Origin: Haemaphysalis longicornis
Taxonomy: Eukaryota; Arthropoda; Arachnida; Ixodida; Ixodidae
Assembly: GCA_013339765.2 (NCBI GenBank)
Contig: CM023454.1
Coordinates: 134,185,399-134,249,398, forward strand
Reading direction: 5' to 3'
DNA length: 64,000 bases
The position numbers were made by a program, and so were the translations under genes. Below the pieces are notes generated by a model. The model saw only the letters and a program-made list of their open reading frames with translations, had not been told where the DNA came from and did not search any database. Shown one piece after another: positions 22,050-31,725 of the stretch; positions within the stretch are counted from its first letter, which is position 1, and each line of letters opens with the position of its first letter.

Positions 22050-23500
22050 TGATCGCAGTTGCCGACTTTGGACGCGCATCTGAAGATGGCTTCAAGCTTC
22101 CGTATTCCTTCGACGAAAACCCGGCGCTATCGCGAGAAGAACGGAACAAATCATTGCGTTTTATCCATCCCTACAGCCAGTGTTTTTCGACTAACGAAGA
22201 TTTATGTCACACAACTCTAGCGAAGCACCAAATACCGGATATGGACCCCGATATACCCTATAGCAGCCGTACCGCGTCTCTTCATATGAGCGAAAAGCCT
22301 TCCGTACACAAGTTGAAGACATACTGAGCGACAGCCTTATACTGCGATCGAAAAGTCCCTGGGTTCCGCCGGTCGTACTCGTGTAGAAAAAAGACGGCGC
22401 ATTGATTTTCTGCGTTGACCACCGATGGCTGAACAACATCAATAAAAAAGGGCGCATGCTGCCTGCCTCGAATCGACGAAGCATTCGACCATCTCTGCCG
22501 CGCGAAGTATTTCTCGCGGATGGATCTTAAGACCGGCTATTCGCAAATTGAATTAGATGAGAGAGAACTAGAGTGCATTCATAACCCCGATTGGCCTATA
22601 AGATTTCAAGGTGATGCCGTTAGGGCTATGTTGGCGCCAGAAATGTTTCAAAGAGTCACGGACACTGTGCTCGCTAGCCTGAAGGGGCAAACCTGCCTCC
22701 TATACTTCGACGACGTTTTTCTAATAACCCGGACTTTTCCCTTACACCTTGCAAGGTCACAGTCTGTACTCGAGGCCATTCCTATAACTCGGTCAATGCT
22801 GAAGCCTGAAAATTGCCTTTTCGTGCATGAGGAACTTAGGTTTTTGAGCGACGTGTCAACGCTGCGTGAGTCCTGCCTGACCAGGGGAAAACGTGAGCCT
22901 AAGCGAGCTTCCCAAGACCGAAAGACAGGAAGGACGTGTGAATATTATTCGGACTGTGCGCGTATTGCAGGCGCTTCGTCACAAACTTCGCACGCCTTGT
23001 AGAGCCACTCACGCGCTTCACATATGTTAGCGCACCTTTCGGTCGGAAAAAAGCCCAACAGGACGCATTCTGCGAGCTACGACAACGCCTTAAAAGCCCA
23101 CCCATGCTCGCTCATTATGGCGGAAATGCACTCGGCCTCGAGTGTTGAAGGCTTGGAGGCCGTCCTCTTCCAAAAGGAGAGCGGTTGCGAAGAAGTAATT
23201 CCTATGCCAGCCGTGGTATGTCGAAAGAAAAGAAAATCTATTCAGCCTCTAAGAAAATTGTCTCGCTATTTTATGGGCTATTTCAAAATTTTGCTCATAC
23301 GACCATTCAAGGTTGCGACAGACCACAATTGGCTGTGTTGGCTCGCCAATTTTAAGGGCACCTCTGGCCCTCTTTGGCGGTGGACCTTGCGCGTGCAAGG
23401 GTTCGACGTTGCAATCGTCTACGTAAGCAGCTGGAAACACTCCGACACCAATGGCCCGTCCGGCCCCCCCTTCGACCCACCACTACAACACTCCGCTGAA
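22050..23500 (+). pseudogene. gypsy-B reverse transcriptase and RNase H remnant
   Basis: RT of Ty3/gypsy type: MDLKTGYSQIELDER near 22520, FQRVTDTVLASLKGQTCLLYFDD near 22645-22715 (catalytic YFDD), LKPENCLF near 22800. The tether and RNase H follow with KVATDHNWLCWLANFK and LRVQGFDVAIVY, and a SWKHSDTNG block near 23430, the usual end of RNase H. Frame changes occur near 22380, 22870 and 23010. The segment between YFDD and the connection domain is garbled. Confidence 0.75.
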
Positions 23501-23669
23501 GGCATCAAGACAGCGTGTTCTTCGGAGTCGGGACGGAGAGCAAACTACCCCCCAGCATTGTGCCGACCCCAGCCTACGCGTGATGATCGACTACCTCCAA
23601 CACCGCAACGTCGCTATGGCCAGGGTAATCAAGCGCAACTGACCACCATTCAGTCTGAAAAACAACGGT

Positions 23670-24785
23670 CTCATGAAGAATTTCAGCTCTGGAACTAGAA
23701 AGAATCATCTTCTTGTCATCCCGGCAGATCTTCATGACGAAACTTTGGAAGCGTGCCATGACGACCCGTGTACCGGACATATCGGCACAGTGTACACAAT
23801 TGGCAAATTCAAGGCGAGGAATTTTTGTCGTCGCCTTATATCCCACGTCACACACTACGTCCGGGGACGCCGTTACTGATACCGACGAAAAACGCCGCCG
23901 TTGAGACTAGCAGCACTTTAACAGCCAATCGCCATTCCATCGAGTTCCGTCAAGCAGATTGAAGTGGACCTTCTTGGGCAGCTCCCTACGTCACGATCAG
24001 AGAACAAGTGGATGGTCGTAGTGGATGGACATGACGCGCTACGCAGAGACCGGCGCTCATCCCAGGGGAACTGCACAAGAAGTCATGAAGTTCTAGATAA
24101 ACCAGTTTTGGTGCTGCATAGATCCCCCGAAGGCCGAACCACGGAACGTGGAACGACCTGTACTGCGGAGCCTATACAAGGAATCTTACCATACAGCAAC
24201 GCGGATTACCGAATAACGACGGCGTACCAATCGCGAATGAACGGACTAACACAACGCCTCAACCAGGCGATCGCAGGTATGCTGTAGTGGTACGTATACT
24301 TTGAGAATAAGACTTGGGAAGACGTCCCTCCCCATGTCACGTTTGCGTACAACACAGACATGCAGGAAAATACAAGATGATACCGTTGGAGCTTGTTTAT
24401 GCAAGACGACCGACTACGCTGCTTAATTCCAGGCTTCCGCATGTAAATGACGACGACCTCATCGGCGACGTGCAAGGATACTTTCAGGCTGCGGCGGAAG
24501 CCCGCCACATCGCTCGGAACGGAAAAAGATGGTGCAAGCTGGATGCTACAACCTCGGCCGTCGAGACGCAGAGTACCTGCCAGGGGATCGTGTGTGGGTT
24601 TGGACTCCCATCCGATGACGTGGAGTCCGTGAGAAGCTTCTGCGACGGTATTTCGGTCTTTACTGCATTCTGCGACATGTTGACCGAGTTGCCTACGAGG
24701 TGATCCCCGATGGTGGTTCCAGAACATCACGACGGTGCACGCGACCCGAAGTCCTCCACGTAATTCGTCGAAATCCTTACTACGC
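23670..24785 (+). pseudogene. gypsy-B integrase remnant
   Basis: The zinc-binding head reads LEACHDDPCTGHIGT near 23745-23795, with the His-His part of the HHCC motif; the Cys pair is lost in a frameshifted stretch. The core retains DLLGQLPTSRSENKW near 23965 and TAYQSRMNGLTQRLNQAI near 24220-24275 (Gln replaces the catalytic Glu expected after NG-T). VTFAYNT follows near 24340. The tail YEVIPDGG and HVIRRNPYY (to about 24785) is the conserved end of this family's Pol. Confidence 0.7.
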
Positions 24786-24837
24786 AGGATGACAGACTTT
24801 ACGTTTACGGCAAAGCAGTATATGTGTAACCCCCCCA

Positions 24838-25893
24838 GTTTTCATTCCGGTGTCATCGATTTACTCGGCGCCGCTCCACGGCTTTTCCTCACTACTGCTG
24901 ACACCTCTTTCACAAGTAGTTTTGCCCTTGCCTCCACCGATGCCAAATCATCAAGTTCCGCAGTCGCCAGCTAACAGCGGTATGCAGTTATGAGATGATT
25001 GCGAAAAATAAGCAGAAGCACGGATGGGCGTAAAAAATCATCTGAAGATTACTACTCTCCGGAACACGAAAATTTTCCGTAGCGATAGCTACAGCCTTGT
25101 CGGCAACGGCGCATTTCTGCTGCGTCTCAGGAAGTATTCGCGTGATCAACGCACGTACAGCGGTGTTCGCTACTCTGGTGCTACCTGGCAGTGCACCGCT
25201 GCATTGGCCAGAATGTTGCAAATTGTGTTTCAACCTTCCGGTCAAATGTCACGTGTTTCGGATTTGGCCCACACAAGGGAGCAGCCAGCATTCCATTGCA
25301 TATTGTGCTTGAACTTTCGCCGAAAAAGTCAAGTGGTTTGGATAAGCGGAGAATGGACGAGTCTGGGTAAAGTGTCAGTGGAGGGTGCTCCTTGGTGGCG
25401 ACACATAAAACATGTCTGAGGGAAAGGAAGTCAGATATTACTCCACAGCCATATGTGTCGTACGCCACTTCACCTTCGCTACATGCTCCTCTCCATTTTT
25501 TTCTTTTATCGATGCTGGGTTAGCTGACTAAGTTATGCGGACATAAAAGACGCCGATCCCGCAAAGCCCAGGTAACAGTTGCCAAAGGGCTCCTTCGTAA
25601 AATGACAGAAACCCGCAGTCACCGTTTGCACTGAAATACACTTCGCCAGGAAGCTACGAATCCCTCCCGTTAGAAGAGGAACTTCCCGAGTTGGAACGCC
25701 GGCATAAGCCCATATTTGTTTTTCAGCTTGAAAGGCTGTTTGAGCAACCTTTTCGCCGGTGTTTTCATGCCTAAGTCTGCGCCATCACCGCTTGCTGCTT
25801 CATGCGTGCACGGTTTGAGGGTAGAAAATGGAGGTGTGCACGTACAGATAGGATGCATGGCGGTACCGATTAAATGTCGGTTGTCCTGTCATT
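24838..25893 (-). repeat. Repeat R, copy b (inverted relative to copy a)
   Basis: Reverse complement of 12895-13968 along its whole length with moderate divergence. The boundaries are sharp enough to place: it starts near agttttcattccggtgtcat (24838) and ends where the leader of LINE-A begins (about 25893). Together with copy a it makes an inverted pair ~11 kb apart. Confidence 0.7.
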
Positions 25894-26176
25894 TCGGCTT
25901 GGTGGCACCGCCCACAGCAAAATGCTTACGCATGTACTCTTAATTGTACAGGTTTTGCTGGGTGCTCAAGAAGGGAGCTATAGCAGATTTCAGGCGTCTG
26001 CTGGCCACGTGACATACGCGACGCGTGCAGTATCGCACAGTCGATTGCCTCATCGTGTCTGGCTGTTGCCTACAATGACGTCATCGCGGCCACTGCACGT
26101 GTATGTCGCACCTCCTGCCTGGCTATCGGATTAACCCTTTGGCCAGCCAGCCACACTTAAAACGTCCTAAGAGGAG

Positions 26177-26212
26177 CATAAAAGGCCCCACGAACATCGC
26201 GAAGACTTCAGT
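26177..26212 (+). promoter_or_regulatory. TATA plus initiator in LINE-A leader
   Basis: cataaaagg at 26177-26185 is followed by an arthropod-type initiator TCAGT at 26208-26212. The distance from the first T of the TATA word to the initiator A is 31 bp, close to the standard spacing. It sits directly upstream of the second leader unit (ggcttgtgggcacc, 26214), so each unit may begin at its own start site. Predicted only. Confidence 0.5.
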
Positions 26213-26349
26213 TGGCTTGTGGGCACCACCAAGAGCACAATTCTACCGCATGTACTTTTCATTGTACAGTTGAACAAAAGTCCAAATATGTCTGCTGTGT
26301 AAAAGCAACTGCTTGTGCTGCCAAACACCCCGTGTGCTTTCGCTTCTTG

Positions 26350-26459
26350 TATGGAGTGCGTCAGAGTGATTCGTTTGTTGCTAAAACTTAGCGCTGATGT
26401 TGAGGAGAATCCTGGCAACGACAAATTATAAAAGATGGCCAGAACAAGTTCAGAAATGT
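26350..26459 (+). pseudogene. LINE-A ORF1 head with degenerate 2A-like peptide
   Basis: A short frame from ATG at 26350 reads MECVRVIRLLLKLS then ADVEENPGN (26393-26419). 2A-like peptides end D-x-E-x-N-P-G-P and make the ribosome skip the Gly-Pro bond; such N-terminal copies are known in some LINE ORF1 proteins. Here the final Pro is Asn (aac), which should abolish skipping. A stop follows within a few codons, before I-copy 1 interrupts the ORF. Confidence 0.65.
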
Positions 26460-26572
26460 CCCCGCACGGGGCACCTTGAGCAATTTTGGTGATGGTGTTG
26501 GCGGCACCGCGGACCCCGAGCCCCCATATATAGGCTGGATCCAACCGTGCCGATGTGTTTTAAGGCGAAGGG

Positions 26573-27693
26573 TTGAAGCTTCAAACGGTGGCCGTCGGAG
26601 CCCAGGTCAAGCTTCGGCGGATGGGCTCCCTGTCGGTTCACCAGGCAGGGAGCTCCGGGACCTCTTCAGCTATCAGGGTAAGGCTGACGAAGAAAGTACC
26701 CCCATCCCCAGCTTTTAAATCATGCTTTATGGTATTGTCCAAACCCCCCCCCCCCACCAACCGTGATCGGTCCCCTAAATGGGGCCGCACCGAAGTATCG
26801 TTTCTCCGATGGGCGTCTTTATCCTTTCCTGAACAAGACCATTACTCTGGATTTCTTGTCATGAAATCTCTTAGTTCAGCCCACCCTCTTGCATCGCAGT
26901 CAGTCTTCTTGATTGCAAAATATCGTGAAGCTATAATAGAAAAATCTTATAAGGTCAAAGAACAAAGAACTGATGAACTCCTCATCGAGGTAAATGACAA
27001 GCAACAGTCTACAAAGCTTCTTGCTCAAACTAGACCGGCTCATCAAGACGTCAAGGTGACACCCCATCGGAGCGTCAACAGCTCTCAGGGTGTGACCTCT
27101 GAGCCAGATTTTTAAACGAAACGAATGCTCATCTCCATGCGGGCCTAAAGGATCAGGGCATCACTGCCGTAACACGCATCACCATTCCCGGAGACGACAA
27201 GGACATTCCCACAAAGCACATCATCTTGACTTTTGACTGCGCAGTTCTTCAGCAACATGTAAATGCAGGTCTTTATCCGGTGCTCCATCCGTCCGTACAT
27301 CCCGAAGCCGCGGCGCTGTATTAGGTGCCAGCAGTTCGGGCATGGTACAAACTTTTGCCGTGGCCGGAACACCTGTGCAAAATGCGCGACGCACGATCAT
27401 CCGAGCAACAACTGTACACCCGACACCCTCACGTTTGTGAACTGCGGTGGGCCGCATGCAGCTTATTCCCGCAAGTGTGAAAAATTTCAAGTGGAAAAAA
27501 AATATAATCGAAATCAAGGTTACTGAAAACATCACCTTTCCGGAGGCGCGAAAGAGGTTCGCCTGTTTCCCTTGGGGAGGTACGCCGACGCAGCTCGCGA
27601 GGGGGACGGAGCGGCGTCTGGTGTCCACAGGGACCCAGTTCAGCGAGTCTGACCTGTTCCCACCACCGCCCCCCGCCCCCGCTCGGTTGCCTC
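26573..27693 (+). pseudogene. I-copy 1 ORF1 (Gag-like) N-terminal part
   Basis: Gag-like nucleic-acid-binding protein of an I-clade LINE. The leading part (to 27115) has LASQSVFLIAKY and VTPHRSVNSSQGV, matching I-copy 3. After a frameshift near 27110-27250, three zinc knuckles follow at 27310-27470: CIRCQQFGHGTNFC, CAKCATHDHPSNNC and a third reading VNCGGPHAAYSRKC, in which the first Cys is lost (Phe-Val). A C-run near 26741-26755 is a likely indel site. The protein is cut at 27693 by LINE-C; its C-terminus lies at 31271-31683. Confidence 0.8.
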
Positions 27694-28025
27694 ACGGCAG
27701 AACATCGCGAATGGCAGCTCTACAACCGTGTATCCTGTTTTTGCAAGGCTGTGCTGAGCTGTGCGCCACTACCAATGCATACGTCAAGAGCGGAGCTCGA
27801 TATATACACCTTCGTGGAATATCGCACAGCGGAATCAGGGCGGCGGCTGCCTATCTTCAACGTTCTGGAGCATGCGCATGGACCGGCAACAGGAACTTCA
27901 CTGGAAACGCGTACCGACGGAACCAGCTATAAAAAAAAGGCCAGACTTCATCGAGCCGCTCCGTGGGCACGGCAGAACATCGCGGATGGCAGCGCTACAA
28001 CCGTGTATCCTGTTTTTGCAGGTTA
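27694..28025 (+). promoter_or_regulatory. Tandem leader units of LINE-C
   Basis: The phrase beginning acggcagaacatcgcg and running to tgtatcctgtttttgca occurs at 27694 and again at 27969, 275 bp apart, nearly identical over ~53 bp. The first unit is truncated at its 5' end. A ctataaaa word at about 27926 lies upstream of the second unit. Repeated 5' units are how some LINEs keep a promoter upstream of each transcript start; that role here is inferred. Confidence 0.55.
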
Positions 28026-28810
28026 GTAGGTTTGGAAAATGCTATCGAAGCGATTATAGGTTTCCTGTTCTGCCGTGCCCCAAAGTGTGCTTGCAAAATG
28101 CCGTTGAATGTATTTCGATGCTGTTTATTCTAGCGGGTGACGTAGAGCTTAACCCTGGCCCGGAAATCGAGAAATTGCTCAAAGAACTTCTATCCGGCCA
28201 AAAAGAAATGCGCGAGGACATTAAAAAAATCAAGAACTCTCAAATATCCTTATCAAGTCAGGTAGATAATATGGCTAAAAAATTTCAGATACTGAATGTA
28301 CCCTGAAGAAAGTTGAGGAACACGATGGCAAAATAGATGAACTTGCTGCCAAGCTCAAAGACATTCGCACCACTCTCCGGTCACAGCAACAGAAAATGGC
28401 AGATCTGGAAGATCGTAATCGAAGAAATAACTTGATAGTCTTTGGTATTCCAGAAACCGAGAAAGAAACTAAAGATGAAATTAAGCGGAAAGTACTAACC
28501 GATGTCTTCGAACAAAAACACGGAGGTAAGTAGACACAGTGGAAAGAATTCACAGGCTCGGCAGAAAATACGAGAACAAGGTGCGACTGATAATCATGAG
28601 GTTTTCTGACTACAAAGAAAAGCTTGAGGTAATGAAAAATTGCAAAATAATAAAGGACACCAAGGTATCGGTGTCGGATGACTTTTCTATGCCCACTTTG
28701 GCAAAACGAAAGAAATTGTAGGAGAGTGCGAAACAAGAGAAAGACAGGGATTGACAAAGAAAGATACGTCTGGTATGACGTCAAGGAATGCAGAACAAAA
28801 CTAGGCATGA
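27989..28810 (+). pseudogene. LINE-C ORF1 with intact 2A-like motif, frameshifted
   Basis: From an ATG near 27989 the frame runs through a hydrophobic ECISMLFILA segment into GDVELNPGP (28136-28162), a complete 2A-like consensus. A charged coiled coil follows (EIEKLLKELLSGQKEMREDI) until a stop at 28306. In another frame the coiled coil continues, then MADLEDRNRRNNLIVFGIPE near 28395-28450 (start of the RNA-binding domain), and near 28540-28720 KVRLIIMRFSDYKEK. Ribosome skipping would release the first ~57 residues from the RNA-binding part. At least two indels make it a pseudogene. Confidence 0.75.
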
Positions 28811-28854
28811 CGAAAGCAAGACAAGGCAATTCCAATTGACAATGCAACAATAAT

Positions 28855-29140
28855 ATTCGAGACTTCACCATAGTTAACGTTGATGTTCGTAGCCTAGCCA
28901 ATAAAACACTGGAGTTAGAGCACCTTCTCTTGCAATACTGGCCGGGCGTAGTTGTAATAACTGAGACGTGGCTACAACCTGAGATTGGGGATTCCGAGTT
29001 CGCGGAATACCCCCTACGTACAACATCATTCGCAAAGATAGGAGCACCCGAGGCGGGGGCGTCGCCATTATCTTTAGGAAGGGCATTGAAATGGTGGAAA
29101 TAAAAAGTACTCCGGAAAACGGTGACTCAGGTTTTGATCC
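28855..29140 (+). pseudogene. LINE-C ORF2 endonuclease fragment
   Basis: Reads FTIVNVDVRSLANKTLELEHLL, then VVVITETWLQPEIGDSEF near 28945-29000 with the catalytic Glu in ITETW, and after a frameshift VAIIFRKGIEMVEI to about 29105. The remaining endonuclease (GDLN and SDH motifs) is absent. The Penelope-like sequence begins at about 29141. Confidence 0.7.
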
Positions 29141-30305
29141 TCTTTAAACAGTACAGCTGTGGACTGAGCTTCACAGTTGAGGTACCAAGGAACATGAATT
29201 ACAGTTCTTGGATCTGAGGCTGCATCGAGAAGAAAAACATGTTTGCTGGTCCTACTTTTCGCGTTCAAAGAAGCCCATACTAAACTTCAATTCTGGCCAC
29301 TCAAAGATTGTTAAAATGGGGATCGGTGTTTCTTGTCTGCGAGCATCCCTCACAAAATCGTGCACAGAAAACATATCTAGTAGTTTTACAAGCCAGCAAG
29401 AAAGACTCAATAAGGCTGGTTTTTCCTTATGTGTCATTCGTAACATAATCCTTAAGTTAATTAAAGGTGATAAATCAGACTGCGGGGAACGAGAAAACGA
29501 AAATAATGGTAACAGACCTGTCGTCATTCCGTATATGCACAAGATGTCGCATGGGTTAAAAAATGTTGCTAACCGGTATGACGTTGATGTTCTTTTCTCG
29601 GCCCCAAACAAAGTGACCAGGTTATGCGGCAAAGTAGACAGAATGTTATCACCCAGTGAGAAGCCGCAAAGAAAACAAGCATGACAAGTGAAACATACTT
29701 CCCCCTTTGTGCGTTGTGCAACGTGTGTTGTTTATTTGATACCATTGGCGTGTGGCCACTATTATGTAGGACTAACTGGACGATGTTTAAATATACGTCT
29801 GCAAGAACACAAAAACGGTGAAAAATTAAAGCAGGGCTCCCGACTATGGGAACACTGCACCACGCACGGCTGTTAGCCCATATTCAGCGATACCAGAATT
29901 TTGTCACGGCATCGAGATAAAACCACTCGAGAGCTCATAGGAGCATTTCACATATAAAGGTCAGGAGATAGATGTGTTAGTGCCCCATCAATTTTTATAA
30001 CTGACAAAAAATATCGTTATCTGTGCAACTCATTGCGATCGTAGCGGTTTCTTGGATTGTTATGGCTTCGTTGTTTCAATGTCCTTACCTTTAGATTGTC
30101 GCGTGTGCACCCCTATGTATTTAATCCTGTTAGGAAGGGACTTTCTGGTTTTATCTTGGGCGAGATGAACGCACCACGTGAGATGTTGAAAGTATATATT
30201 TGTGTTTCTTTTGAATAAACTAATAGTTGCGAGTTAGCGTCGTGTCGTATATCGTTTTTCTACTTTTGTCCCTGTTTTGTGAGCGCTTCCACTTTCAAGA
30301 TGTAC
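29141..30305 (+). mobile_element. Penelope-like element inside LINE-C
   Basis: A 5'-truncated copy beginning in the RT palm (CGLSFTVE), with thumb, GIY-YIG nuclease and a 3' tail containing gaataaactaatagttgcga (about 30213-30233), parallel to attaaaccggcagttgcga in the element at 10.5-11.8 kb. The 3' boundary is set where LINE-C RT sequence resumes (about 30306). I could not settle a target duplication. Confidence 0.75.
29142..30050 (+). pseudogene. Penelope-like RT end and GIY-YIG nuclease, broken
   Basis: Frameshift near 29190, then one frame from 29208. Visible are LQFLDLRL, LNFNSGHSKIVKMGIG (RT thumb), PYMHKMSHGLKNVANRY (connector), a TGA at 29682, then the nuclease core CVVYLIPLACG and YYVGLTGRCLNIRLQEH (29730-29810). 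A TAG near 29877 and another near 29954 break the C-terminal part, which still reads TRELIGAFHI. More decayed than the element at 10.5 kb. Confidence 0.75.
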
Positions 30306-31007
30306 GATAAAACAGTCTACACAAAAAAAACCAAACAAACAAAAAACGTCCTTGGTTTAAATTACCAGCTAAACGGAAAACTTCGTTCAAAAACTAGTCA
30401 CTTTGAATACCTCGGCCTAACTATATCGCATGATTTAAACTGGAAACTCCACATTGACAATCTGTGTTGCTCAGCCGAAAAAAAGCTTTGGTTCTTAAGA
30501 CGCAAACTAAGAGGCACCCCATCAAATCTAAAATTGACAGCATACCTAACCCTTCCACGTCCTATGTTAGAGTATGCCAGTGTTGTATGGTCTCCCTTTA
30601 AAAAGAACGAAATAAATAAACTTGAAAGGGTCCAGAGGAGAGCCGCGCGGATTATTTTTTCTTAATACAGTCGAAAAAATTCTGTCACTGCTATGCTAAC
30701 TCAGTTCAACCTGCCGACGCTCTCCCAAAGGCGAGCCATTGCAAGACTGAAATTCCTCCACCTGTTTTACACGAAGTCCTTTAATAATAAAAGTGAACGT
30801 TACATACAGAAAAGATCATCGCGGCCAGTAAGACACAGCAGTCCCAATCCGATAATGCCTATGACAGCAAGAACAGACATATTTAAGTACTCTTTTTTTC
30901 CACATACCATCGAAGCGTGGAACAGCGTGCCACCGGAGATTACGCAGCTGAACTCCGTCGGTGCGTTTGACAGGGCCGTATCGAGCTGTGTTGCCGGCGC
31001 GCGGTAG
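30306..31007 (+). pseudogene. LINE-C reverse transcriptase C-terminal third
   Basis: Begins after the catalytic box with SHFEYLGLTISHDLNWKLHIDNL, then KLWFLRRKLRGTP, LEYASVVWSPFK and KLERVQRRAARIIFS (to 30665), a TAA, and the same frame continuing with QRRAIARLKFLHLFY and EAWNSVPPEI, ending at 31007. The homologous run in LINE-D (minus strand, 10240-9640) has the same order of blocks. One in-frame stop is the only lesion in this part. Confidence 0.8.
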
Positions 31008-31270
31008 TACCAAAGAGTGCAACTTTACATGTTTTATTTTGACAATCCTGTGTCGAAACATTGTCCACATCTTGGTTCTTGGCAATACTATAGGCCTGTA
31101 TTTGCATAGATATATGTGGTATTTGTTTTTTATGTAGCGCGTTTCCAGTGAGTTCTACTGTGAAAATGAAAAATTTGTTAACCCATCCTGTAGAATGCAC
31201 CATGTACTACTTCGACCATCCACCCTGTAACGGCCTAAGGGCTGACAGTTTAAATAAATGAAATGGAAAT

Positions 31271-31683
31271 GAAATGAAACCCGGCACCATGCCGCTTGCT
31301 GAGGCAGCCGCGGTTGTGGTGCAAACCACTTCTGTCCGGACCGGCGCCGCTCCCGGCTCTGCCTCCTCGCTCTCCAGTGCGTTGGGGGTGCCGGGGGGAT
31401 GGACACCACGGGTCCCGCACTGGCTCCCACCGTCACCGCACCGCCCGTGCCAGCTCTGGCACCCCCGACGCCCTCGGCGGTGGCGGCTCAAACGAAGGGC
31501 TCCCGAAAAGGGGCCAAGTGCGGGGGACCCGCTTCGACGGGCACCTCCAGGACATCTGAGGACGAGATGGACGTCGCGCTGTTCCTGCCTGCAACGCATC
31601 GCAAGGAGTGGCCTGCGACGCCCAAGCCAGCAGATAGGCCCAAAAAGACAAATACTAGAGTAACAGCCCCGAAATACACATGA
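31271..31683 (+). pseudogene. I-copy 1 ORF1 C-terminus
   Basis: Pro/Ala-rich low-complexity tail of the Gag-like protein, resuming after LINE-C. It aligns with 54290-54692 of I-copy 3: both have a run ending TSEDEMDV, followed by LP/LS-AxHRKE and KPxDxPKKT. The end TAPKYT and stop at 31683 precede ORF2 by 42 bp. Confidence 0.75.
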
Positions 31684-31725
31684 ACACACATACATCCAGA
31701 CTTCAGTAGCTTCTGAATCTCCATA

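Larger units (their letters stand above)
19790..24790 (+). mobile_element. Ty3/gypsy element gypsy-B, heavily decayed
   Basis: Gag, protease, reverse transcriptase, RNase H and integrase remnants occur in the canonical Ty3/gypsy order but are broken by many stops and frameshifts. A Penelope-type tail interrupts the protease at about 21441-21660. LTRs were not identified; the 3' end stops just before repeat R copy b. The decay contrasts with the intact gypsy-A at 35-45 kb, so this is an old copy of another family. Confidence 0.8.
27694..31275 (+). mobile_element. CR1/L2-like LINE-C with 2A-like peptide, inserted in I-copy 1
   Basis: Tandem leader units at 27694-28020, ORF1 with a 2A-like peptide, an endonuclease fragment to about 29140, a Penelope-like insertion, then the RT C-terminal third (30306-31007) and a 3' end with an aaatgaaatggaaatgaaat tail (about 31255-31277). 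The RT palm is missing between the two halves, so a deletion accompanied or preceded the Penelope insertion. Alignment to I-copy 3 suggests a few bases of I-copy 1 were lost; I see no clear target duplication. Confidence 0.8.
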
